Shown in pieces: positions 1 to 6,158 of a stretch of 9,143 bases of DNA. Position numbers and translations under genes: made by a program. How positions within the stretch are numbered: the first letter of the stretch is position 1; every line of letters begins with the position of its first letter. The DNA is from an uncultured Eubacteriales bacterium (GTDB lineage: Bacteria > Bacillota > Clostridia > Christensenellales > UBA1242). The notes beneath the pieces are model-generated. The model had not been told where the DNA came from. It ran no database searches and saw only the letters and a list, made by a program, of their open reading frames with translations. The stretch covers positions 2,616 to 11,758 of the forward strand of contig CARTDZ010000031.1 in NCBI GenBank assembly GCA_949067325.1, read 5' to 3'.

Positions 1-600
1 TCTATTCTCTTTCATCTTGCCAACAAAAGGCTCAAAAATTTCTTTTTCAAGCGGACAAATTTTTTGAATTTCATGTGATGTCCTAAATCCGTCAAAAAAG
101 TGCAAAGTCGCTCCGCCGCCAGAAAGAGCAACGGCGTGCGAAATAAAAGCCATGTCTTGGGCTTCTTGAACTGAGTTTGACGCAAATATGTTAAAGCCCG
201 TCATTCTCACAGCCATAACATCAGAATGGTCACAAAATATGTTCAAAGCGTGCGTCGCAATGCTTCTTGCTGAAACATGAATGACTGCAGGCAAATTTTC
301 TCCAGCCATCTTAAACATATTTGGTATCATCAAAAGCAGACCTTGGCTAGAAGTAAAGGTTGTGCTTGACGCACCAGAAAGCAAAGCGCCATGCATAACA
401 CCACTCACGCCAGCTTCAGACTGCATCTCAACAACTTTGACCTCTTCGCCCAAAATATTCTTCTTGCCCTTTGCTGCCAAAGCTGACGACATTTCAGCCA
501 TAGGCGTAGAAGGGGTGATAGGAAAGATTGGCACAACCTGACTAAAAGAATAGGCAATCTCACCAACAATTTTAGCTCCGTCACAAATAATATTCTTCAT
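1..600 (-). CDS. nifJ: Pyruvate:ferredoxin oxidoreductase, N-terminal part (partial, runs off the window)
   Basis: Reading from the ATG at 600 down to base 1 gives 200 uninterrupted codons of the N-terminal pyrimidine-binding domain of pyruvate:ferredoxin (flavodoxin) oxidoreductase. The family enzyme oxidatively decarboxylates pyruvate to acetyl-CoA with thiamine diphosphate and iron-sulfur clusters, reducing ferredoxin in the cytoplasm of anaerobes. Visible hallmarks are PITPSTPMAE at residues 27-36 (the Thr-containing pyruvate/thiamine loop), EMQSEAG around residues 59-65, a TTFTSSQGLLLMIPNM segment, HVSARSIATHALNIFCDHSD, and SNSVQEAQDMA. Full-length enzymes are about 1150-1200 residues, so roughly five sixths lies outside the window. 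The start is supported by a GAGG ribosome site six bases upstream (+ strand 607-610) and a near-consensus promoter. It is transcribed divergently from truA. A paralogous 2-oxoacid:ferredoxin oxidoreductase is possible, but the motif spacing fits the pyruvate enzyme best. Confidence 0.95.
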   Translation of the reverse strand, partial: MKNIICDGAKIVGEIAYSFSQVVPIFPITPSTPMAEMSSALAAKGKKNILGEEVKVVEMQSEAGVSGVMHGALLSGASSTTFTSSQGLLLMIPNMFKMAGENLPAVIHVSARSIATHALNIFCDHSDVMAVRMTGFNIFASNSVQEAQDMAFISHAVALSGGGATLHFFDGFRTSHEIQKICPLEKEIFEPFVGKMKENR

Positions 601-632
601 AAAAAACCTCATAAAAATTTTATTACTTTTCT

Positions 633-661
633 AGTATATATTTTTTTGATTTTTTAGTCAA
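633..661 (-). promoter_or_regulatory. Sigma-A-type promoter of the PFOR gene
   Basis: On the minus strand TTGACT (656-661) and TATACT (633-638) are separated by 17 bp, close to the sigma-A consensus. The expected transcription start is near 626, giving a leader of about 26 nt that contains the GAGG ribosome site. Its -35 box lies only 17 bp from the -35 box of the divergent truA promoter. Confidence 0.75.
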
Positions 662-678
662 ATCAAAGTGCGTTTTGC

Positions 679-707
679 TTGAAAATTTTTGTTGTTTTTA
701 ATATAAT
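679..707 (+). promoter_or_regulatory. Promoter of truA, probably giving a leaderless mRNA
   Basis: TTGAAA (679-684) and a perfect TATAAT (702-707) are separated by 17 bp. The start codon of truA begins at 714, six bases after the -10 box, which is where transcription itself should begin. No Shine-Dalgarno sequence lies between the -10 box and the ATG. Confidence 0.75.
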
Positions 708-713
708 AAAAGT

Positions 714-1451
714 ATGAAAAGAATACTTCTAACAATTTCCTATGATGGAGCAAACTTTTATGGTTGGCAAAAACAGAATGAAGAAACAAGGACGGTGCAA
801 GGTGAACTTGAAAAGGCTATAGAAATTATTTCAGGCGAGCATTGTGAAGTGTACGGAAGTGGAAGAACAGACGCAGGCGTTCACGCTCTTGCTCAAACAG
901 CGCACTTTGATCTTCCTGTAAATATTCCCATAAGTCGCCTTGCAGATGTTCTCAACAATCTTCTTCCAGGTGATATTGCAATAACTAATGTTGAAGAAGT
1001 TGCACCAAGTTTTCACGCTAGGTTTTCAATCAAAAAAAAGTGTTATCGTTATGTAATAAATACTTCCAAAATCAAAGACCCATTTCTTGCGAGCAGAATG
1101 GCTTTTGTAAAATATCCTCTTGACGAAGAAAAAATGCTTAAGGCGGCTTCGCTCATTGAAGGAGAACACGACTTTCAAGGTTTTTGTTCGGCAGCTACTT
1201 GCACTGACGACTTTGTACGCAAAGTTTATTCAATAAAAATCACAAAAGAAGACGAACTTTATTATTTTGACGTCGAAGGCAATGGCTTCTTGTATAATAT
1301 GGTCAGAATTATTGTTGGCACACTCGTTGATGTGGGTAGAGGAAAACTTTCACTTGAAAGTGTAAAAGAAGCGCTTGAATTTGGTGACCGATCAAAAGCG
1401 GGTGTAACAATGCCAGCTGGCGGACTGTATTTGAAATATACAAAATATTGA
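714..1451 (+). CDS. truA: tRNA pseudouridine(38-40) synthase TruA
   Basis: The 245-residue product matches the usual length of bacterial TruA, which converts uridines 38, 39 and 40 in the anticodon stem-loop of many tRNAs to pseudouridine, acting as a cytoplasmic dimer. The catalytic motif GSGRTDAGVHA lies at residues 48-58, with the nucleophilic Asp at 53. The N-terminal TISYDGANFYGWQKQ segment, the central FHARFSIKKKCYRYVI segment, the NGFLYNMVRIIVGTLVDVG helix and the C-terminal GGLYL are all family hallmarks, so the enzyme looks complete. The ATG at 714 is the only start compatible with the conserved N-terminus. It has no ribosome binding site and lies where transcription should start, so translation is probably leaderless. 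The stop is a TGA followed closely by further stops. The gene is divergent from PFOR and separated from alaS by a palindromic element. Confidence 0.97.
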   Translation: MKRILLTISYDGANFYGWQKQNEETRTVQGELEKAIEIISGEHCEVYGSGRTDAGVHALAQTAHFDLPVNIPISRLADVLNNLLPGDIAITNVEEVAPSFHARFSIKKKCYRYVINTSKIKDPFLASRMAFVKYPLDEEKMLKAASLIEGEHDFQGFCSAATCTDDFVRKVYSIKITKEDELYYFDVEGNGFLYNMVRIIVGTLVDVGRGKLSLESVKEALEFGDRSKAGVTMPAGGLYLKYTKY

Positions 1452-1469
1452 TGATAACTTATGTTTAAA

Positions 1470-1560
1470 TAAGGTTTTAAGATAAATTTACTTTTCTTTC
1501 TTCTAGCGGAAAGAAAAGTCATCAAAAGAAAGAAGCGAAGCTTCGCAACCTCAAACCTTA
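1470..1560. repeat. Nested palindromic intergenic element
   Basis: This 91-bp non-coding stretch between truA and alaS contains three inverted repeats. An outer pair, TAAGGTTT (1470-1477) and AAACCTTA (1553-1560), frames the whole. Inside are an 11-bp perfect stem, 1490-1500 with 1509-1519 around an 8-base loop, and a 12-bp palindrome GCGAAGCTTCGC (1535-1546). No U-tract follows either stem, so it does not look like a classical intrinsic terminator for truA. The neat nesting resembles small dispersed palindromic or MITE-like repeats, but only one copy is in the window, so repetitive status is inferred. Confidence 0.5.
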
Positions 1561-1584
1561 CCAAAAACAAAAATTGCTTTCAAC

Positions 1585-1612
1585 TTGCTTGCAAAAAGCA
1601 GTGCAATATGAT
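1585..1612 (+). promoter_or_regulatory. Promoter of alaS, with -10 box overlapping a false start codon
   Basis: TTGCTT (1585-1590) and TATGAT (1607-1612) are separated by 16 bp. The same TATGATAAAAT string recurs in the promoter at 3493. Transcription should start near 1619. The ATG at 1608 would therefore be upstream of the transcript and cannot be the start of alaS. Confidence 0.6.
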
Positions 1613-1637
1613 AAAATCAAAACTATTGGAGAACAAT

Positions 1638-3455
1638 ATGACAACAGATAGACAACTTAAAAATCTTTGGTTTAAATTTTTTGAAGCACATGGCTTTAAA
1701 AGGGTGGCAGGTTATTCAATCATTCCTGAAAACGACCCAACTGTGCTTTTCACAACTGCAGGTATGCACCCACTTGTGCCATATCTTTTAGGCGAAGCTC
1801 ACCCAGCGGGAAACAAAATATTTGACGTGCAACGCTGCATCAGAACAGGCGACATAGACGAAGTTGGCGACAACAGCCACCTTACCTTTTTTGAAATGCT
1901 TGGAAATTGGTTTTTAGGCTCATGTCCAAAAGAGGAAATGATAAAGCTTTCATATGAATTTTTGACAAGCAAAGAATACCTCGGCCTGCCAAAAGAACGC
2001 CTTTCAGTTTCAGTCTTTGCAGGCAACGAAACAGCTCCTCGTGACGATGTTGCAGCAAAAGCTTGGCATGATTGCGGCATAGACAAAGTTTACTTCCTTC
2101 CTGCCAAAAACAATTGGTGGGCTTTGGGCGGCGGCGTTGGTCCATGCGGCCCAGATACTGAAATGTTTTATGACACTGGCAAACCAGCCTGCAGCGAAAC
2201 TTGCTCACCAGCTTGCGACTGCGGCAAGTATCTTGAAATTTGGAACGATGTGTTTATGCAATACTTCGTTGCTGCAGCTGGGCAGAAGGCAGAAAAACTT
2301 GCCAGACCAAACATAGATACTGGCATGGGACTGGAACGCACAGTCGCTGTCCTCAACGGCCAAAAAAGTGTATATGATTCAGGCTGCCTAAAAAGGGTGA
2401 TTGATTTCATTTCTTCAAAAGCAACCACAAGTTATGAAGCTTCAGCCTCATCAATTCGCTCATATCGAATTATAACCGACCATCTTCGCTCAGCAACTTT
2501 TGTGCTTGGCGATGAAAGAGGAGTTGTGCCTTCAAACGTTGGCCAAGGCTACGTTCTTCGCAGATTTATTCGTCGTTCTGTCAACTGCGCGAGAAATATC
2601 GGCCTTGACTGCAAATATTTTGCAGATATCGCAAATATATATATTGAAGAGTACGGCCAAGATTATGAAGATATCAAAGCAAATGCTCAAAAGATAAAAG
2701 ACGAACTCCAAAAGGAAGTTGAAAAATTTTCAAAGGCCATTGAAGAAGGTCATCGCGAGTTCCAAAAGGTGATAAAAGGCATAGAAAAACACAAAGAGTT
2801 TGCAGCAGCAAAAGGCGAAATGGTTGAAAATATAATAAGCGGCAAAGCAGCTTTCAGACTATATGACACCTTCGGCTTTCCAGTTGAACTAACTGAAGAA
2901 CTCGCCAAAGAAGCAGGCTACAGCGTCGACAAACAAGGCTTTGATGAAATGTTCAAGCTCCACCAAGAAAAATCTCGTCAAGCCTCAGCAGGAATGTTTA
3001 AAGGCGGACTTGCAGACACTTCAAAACAGTCAGCTCGCCTTCATACAGCCACTCATATCATGCTTGCTGGCCTTCAAAAAATGTTTGGCAAAGATGTGGT
3101 GCAGAAAGGCTCAAACATAACTCCAGAACGTCTTCGCTTCGACTTCAACCTTGACCACAAAATGACTGCTGAAGAAATAAAGACGCTCGAAGAGTTTGTA
3201 AATGACGCAATAAAACAAGCAATCGACGTCAAGTGTGAAGTTATGACACTTGACGACGCTCGCAACAGTGGCGCTCATGGCACGTTTTCAAACAAATATG
3301 GCGATGAAGTCAAAGTTTATACAATCGGCAATGTCAGCAAAGAAATTTGCGGCGGACCTCACGCAGAAAACACAAGCGAGCTTCATCATTTCAAAATTGT
3401 CAAAGAAGAAGCCTCTTCAAGCGGAATAAGAAGAATAAAAGCAATTATCGACTAA
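1638..3455 (+). CDS. alaS: Alanine--tRNA ligase, short form lacking the C-terminal domain
   Basis: The enzyme attaches alanine to tRNA-Ala in the cytoplasm and hydrolyses mischarged Ser- or Gly-tRNA. With the start at 1638 it has 605 residues, against about 875 in E. coli. The class II catalytic core is intact: FTTAGM (38-43), RCIRTGDIDEVG (motif 2, 66-77) and GMGLERT (motif 3, 229-235). The tRNA-recognition helices follow, then the editing domain with HTATH (469-473) and CGGPH (571-575), the expected four metal or catalytic positions. The protein ends just after SSSGIRRI, so the coiled-coil and C-Ala (DHHA1) region is absent. A Cys-rich insert, C185, C189, C193 and C195, precedes the conserved EIWNDVFMQ. 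The start is set by GGAG (1628-1631) six bases before ATG 1638 and by alignment to the family N-terminus; ATG 1608 is in frame but lies in the -10 box. Short AlaRS forms are known in some bacterial lineages, so this is probably functional, not broken. Confidence 0.93.
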   Translation: MTTDRQLKNLWFKFFEAHGFKRVAGYSIIPENDPTVLFTTAGMHPLVPYLLGEAHPAGNKIFDVQRCIRTGDIDEVGDNSHLTFFEMLGNWFLGSCPKEEMIKLSYEFLTSKEYLGLPKERLSVSVFAGNETAPRDDVAAKAWHDCGIDKVYFLPAKNNWWALGGGVGPCGPDTEMFYDTGKPACSETCSPACDCGKYLEIWNDVFMQYFVAAAGQKAEKLARPNIDTGMGLERTVAVLNGQKSVYDSGCLKRVIDFISSKATTSYEASASSIRSYRIITDHLRSATFVLGDERGVVPSNVGQGYVLRRFIRRSVNCARNIGLDCKYFADIANIYIEEYGQDYEDIKANAQKIKDELQKEVEKFSKAIEEGHREFQKVIKGIEKHKEFAAAKGEMVENIISGKAAFRLYDTFGFPVELTEELAKEAGYSVDKQGFDEMFKLHQEKSRQASAGMFKGGLADTSKQSARLHTATHIMLAGLQKMFGKDVVQKGSNITPERLRFDFNLDHKMTAEEIKTLEEFVNDAIKQAIDVKCEVMTLDDARNSGAHGTFSNKYGDEVKVYTIGNVSKEICGGPHAENTSELHHFKIVKEEASSSGIRRIKAIID

Positions 3456-3468
3456 AAAAAAGAAAATA

Positions 3469-3498
3469 TTGCCCTTGCAAAATCATTTAAAATATGAT
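3469..3498 (+). promoter_or_regulatory. Probable promoter of the DUF4097-like membrane protein gene
   Basis: TATGAT at 3493-3498 is followed by AAAAT, as in the alaS promoter. The best -35 candidate is TTGCCC at 3469-3474 with an 18-bp spacer; TTGCAA at 3475 is too close. An unusually strong ribosome site, AGGAGG (3526-3531), lies five bases before the ATG at 3537. No terminator hairpin is visible between alaS and this promoter, so read-through from alaS is possible. Confidence 0.5.
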
Positions 3499-3536
3499 AA
3501 AATAAAATCACAAAACAAAACTAAAAGGAGGAACTT

Positions 3537-5021
3537 ATGGCTAAAGATAAAGTCAAAAAAGGCTTTGCTTTCTATCTAATGATGTTTATTCTCATCTTGG
3601 TTGCAGCATTTATGATAATAGTGACCATTATGCTTTTCTCGCCACAAAAATCAATCCTTGGTTTTAAATATTTCTCTTTTAGCGATAGCGAACAAATTGT
3701 CAAAACTGCAGATGAAAAAGACATCAATTTTTCAACACTGTCAACAATTCAAATAAATTCAAATAGCGCCACAGTAAATATCCTAAAAAGCAATGTTGAA
3801 AAAGATACCATCGAAATCGTAAACAAGTGCATTGGCTTTGCAAAAGCTGACCAAAACACTCAATTTTCTCGCGAAATCGAACTTAAAGACGGCGTTTTAA
3901 AAATCAATGTTGTCGAGCCAGAAGGCTTTCTCTTCTTTTCACAAGATTTTCAAATAAACATTCTCGTTCCTGCAGAAACAGGTGTGGGAAGCAATAAAAC
4001 CACAAATCCATATCAACTTTCAAATGTGAAATTTGTTGTAACAACACAAAGCGGAGATGTCAATATTGGCAGCTCGACAAGTGACAAACAAGAAAGCTCG
4101 GCTTACAATACTATCACGCCAAAAAATATTGCAATCAAAACTGAGGCAGGAAATATCAAATTGAACAAATATTGCGAAGGCAAATTTAATACCCTAAGCC
4201 TTGTCACTGAGGCAGGGGCAATCTCAAGCGATGTAGAAATCAATATTTCATCACCATCTCAAAGCAAGATTGCAACTTCAAATGGCAGAATTGCACTCAG
4301 TGCTATAAATACCACAAACTCAAATTGGACACCAGTGAAAAATCTTGACTTAAACTTAAACCTAGGCAACGGAAGCTTCATTGCAGACAAAATTGATGGC
4401 TCACTTTCTCTTGTTGTTGCAAATGGAAGCCTGTCTGTAAAAGAAATCACTGGCGACTTTTCAGCAAACAACACAAAAGATAGCATAGGCAGCCCAAAAA
4501 TTAACTTGAATACAGTTGGCGGTGATGTCAGTGTGCCTTTTGGCAACAACGCAGAAATAACGATCGGTGAAGTAAAAGGTTATACCAATATCGATCTCAA
4601 TGGCGGAAAAGTAGATATTGGAGGAACAAAAGGCTTGAGCCAAAAATCTTGGATTTCTTCAAAATCAGGCAATATAAATGCCGTTGTTGCAGACACTATA
4701 GCAGGAGTTAGCCATACCTTTGAAAGCGTTAGCGGCAGTATCAATGTAAATTATCTTGCTCCAATTATTTCAACAAATACCATAAAATCACAAACAGGAA
4801 ATATCAATTTCAATATCAAAAGCGGATATAAATTTATGCTTGAGGTAAGATCAAACAACGGCGAATATATTCAAACACTTAGCGATAAGGTTTCTTTTGA
4901 ATTTATTGATGCAAAAGAATATAAAATGCCATTCGGCGTGCATGATTATCAAGGCAGAACCAATTACGTGCTTCTCCAAACAGATGGCCAAATCAGAGGT
5001 AAGCTGATGAGCATTGCCTAA
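3537..5021 (+). CDS. Membrane-anchored DUF4097-like (putative adhesin) beta-repeat protein
   Basis: The 494-residue product starts with a short Lys-rich cytoplasmic segment (AKDKVKKG), then one strongly hydrophobic helix at about residues 10-34. There is no signal-peptidase site or lipobox, so it is probably an N-terminally anchored extracytoplasmic protein. From about residue 165 to 435 the sequence repeats a loose unit of the form G-x-[IV]-x-[VIL], for example SGDVNIGS, AGNIKLNK, NGSLSVKEITGDF, GGDVSVPFG, SGNINAVV, SGSINVNY and TGNINFNIKSGYKF. This is the pattern of DUF4097-type domains, which are expected to form stacked beta-strands (a solenoid). Their function is poorly defined; adhesion or cell-envelope roles are suggested by family name only. 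The gene has its own promoter and a hairpin after its stop codon, so it is probably monocistronic. The assignment to the general family is fairly sure, but the role is unknown. Confidence 0.75.
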   Translation: MAKDKVKKGFAFYLMMFILILVAAFMIIVTIMLFSPQKSILGFKYFSFSDSEQIVKTADEKDINFSTLSTIQINSNSATVNILKSNVEKDTIEIVNKCIGFAKADQNTQFSREIELKDGVLKINVVEPEGFLFFSQDFQINILVPAETGVGSNKTTNPYQLSNVKFVVTTQSGDVNIGSSTSDKQESSAYNTITPKNIAIKTEAGNIKLNKYCEGKFNTLSLVTEAGAISSDVEINISSPSQSKIATSNGRIALSAINTTNSNWTPVKNLDLNLNLGNGSFIADKIDGSLSLVVANGSLSVKEITGDFSANNTKDSIGSPKINLNTVGGDVSVPFGNNAEITIGEVKGYTNIDLNGGKVDIGGTKGLSQKSWISSKSGNINAVVADTIAGVSHTFESVSGSINVNYLAPIISTNTIKSQTGNINFNIKSGYKFMLEVRSNNGEYIQTLSDKVSFEFIDAKEYKMPFGVHDYQGRTNYVLLQTDGQIRGKLMSIA

Positions 5022-5085
5022 CCGGCAAAACTCGGAGTCTCTCCAAAATCAGGGGAGACTTTTGTTTTGCCGGAACAACTTTTTG
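5022..5085 (+). terminator. Strong hairpin, probable terminator of the DUF4097-like gene
   Basis: CCGGCAAAAC (5022-5031) pairs perfectly with GTTTTGCCGG (5064-5073). Inside a small internal loop (TCGG against TTT), AGTCTCTCC (5036-5044) pairs with GGGGAGACT (5052-5060), including one G-T wobble, closing a 7-base loop. A run of five T (5080-5084) follows six bases after the stem. It begins directly after the stop codon. The T-run is short and offset, and the right arm overlaps the -35 box of the next promoter, so a regulatory role cannot be excluded. Confidence 0.7.
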
Positions 5086-5094
5086 TGATATAAT
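5067..5094 (+). promoter_or_regulatory. Promoter of the sbcD/sbcC-like operon, overlapping the terminator stem
   Basis: TTGCCG (5067-5072) and a perfect TATAAT (5089-5094) are separated by 16 bp. The -35 box sits inside the right arm of the upstream hairpin. Transcription should start near 5101, leaving a short leader of about 20 nt carrying AGGAAGGA (5106-5113), seven bases before the ATG at 5121. Confidence 0.65.
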
Positions 5095-5120
5095 AGTCTT
5101 GTAATAGGAAGGATTTAAAA

Positions 5121-6158
5121 ATGAAATTTATTCATATAAGCGACCTGCACCTCGGTGCAAAAATAAAAAAGCTCACACAAGACAAATCAAAAATTGTTCG
5201 TGAAGAAGAGCTGGTTCTTACAAACAAACTATTTGAATACGCAAAAAATATAGACTGTCAAGGCATTTTTATTGCTGGCGATCTTTTTGACGGCAAAACA
5301 ATCTCGCCAAAACTTAAAAAATCTTTTTTTGATGCAGTCAAAACCTCTCAGATAAAAACATTCTATCTTCGAGGCAATCATGATGAGGATTTTTTTCTGT
5401 CCTGCCTGCCTGAAAACTTTTTTGTTCTTGATGAGCAAAACAATTTCTACAATTTCAATACTTTCACAGTATCTACTGGCAAAACAGCTCAAAATTTCCA
5501 AGACAATCTTTTTCATTTTCACCTTCTTCATGGCGACATTGCAAACCCTTCATCAAATGACGGCATAGATCTTGCAAACTACAAAAATCTCGGCATAAAT
5601 TATCTTGCGCTAGGCCATATTCACTCTTATTCAGCAGCAAAACTAGACGAAAAAACCAACTATGTCTATAGCGGCTGTCTCTTTCCACATGGTTTTGACG
5701 ATCTTGGTGAGAAAGGCTTTGTTGAAATAGAAGTTGACGAGGCAAACAACTGTTCCAATCGTTTTGTGCCTTTTTCGAGACGAAATTTTGTCATTTCAAA
5801 CATAGACATTTCGGGTCTAGAAAAATATGACCAAATCAAAACAAAAATCAGCCAAACCCTTGCAAATATTCCGTCTCAAAACTTTGTTCGAGCTTGTCTG
5901 GTTGGCACTTTCACAGACGAAACTGAAAAGTTTTTGTCACAACTTGAAGAGGATTTCAAATCAAAATTTTTCTATTTTGAACTTGTCGACAATACCAAAC
6001 TCAAGCTAAACATAAAAAAACTTAAGGAAGAAAAGCTGTCCTTTAAATCAGAATTTTTATCTTTAGTCGAAGATGACGCCTTTCTCTCACCAGAAGAGAA
6101 AAATCAAATTTGCCAAATAGGCATAGAGGCATTAAGAGGAGATGACTTTTCAATATGA
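5121..6158 (+). CDS. SbcD/YhaO-like metallophosphoesterase (DNA repair exonuclease subunit)
   Basis: The 345-residue protein carries the full calcineurin-like phosphoesterase signature of Mre11/SbcD nucleases: DLHLG (8-12), GDLFDG (53-58), GNHD (85-88), HGD (137-139) and GHIH (165-168). The metal-binding residues D8, H10, D54, N86, H137, H166 and H168 are all present, so it should be active as a Mn-dependent nuclease or phosphoesterase. The YSGCLFPHGFDD segment after the core is typical of the YhaO/SbcD group. The remaining C-terminal ~120 residues are diverged and probably form the capping and ATPase-contact region. The stop overlaps the ATG of the downstream ATPase gene (ATGA), implying translational coupling and a complex analogous to SbcCD, which processes DNA ends and hairpins. 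Whether it is the main SbcD or a YhaO-type paralogue cannot be decided from this window. Confidence 0.88.
   Translation: MKFIHISDLHLGAKIKKLTQDKSKIVREEELVLTNKLFEYAKNIDCQGIFIAGDLFDGKTISPKLKKSFFDAVKTSQIKTFYLRGNHDEDFFLSCLPENFFVLDEQNNFYNFNTFTVSTGKTAQNFQDNLFHFHLLHGDIANPSSNDGIDLANYKNLGINYLALGHIHSYSAAKLDEKTNYVYSGCLFPHGFDDLGEKGFVEIEVDEANNCSNRFVPFSRRNFVISNIDISGLEKYDQIKTKISQTLANIPSQNFVRACLVGTFTDETEKFLSQLEEDFKSKFFYFELVDNTKLKLNIKKLKEEKLSFKSEFLSLVEDDAFLSPEEKNQICQIGIEALRGDDFSI

Noticed and set aside
281..541. An 86-codon plus-strand reading frame opposite the PFOR gene
   Set aside because: It is antisense to clearly conserved PFOR codons, has no ribosome site and resembles nothing known.
1490..1519. The 11-bp stem as the intrinsic terminator of truA
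   Set aside because: No T-run follows the stem on either strand; it fits better as part of a palindromic element.
1262..1570. A 102-codon minus-strand reading frame overlapping the end of truA and the palindromic element
   Set aside because: Half of it is antisense to conserved truA sequence, and the rest reads through the inverted repeats. This is a composition artefact.
3475..3498. TTGCAA at 3475 as the -35 box of the promoter at 3493
   Set aside because: The spacer would be 12 bp, too short; TTGCCC at 3469 with 18 bp is preferred.
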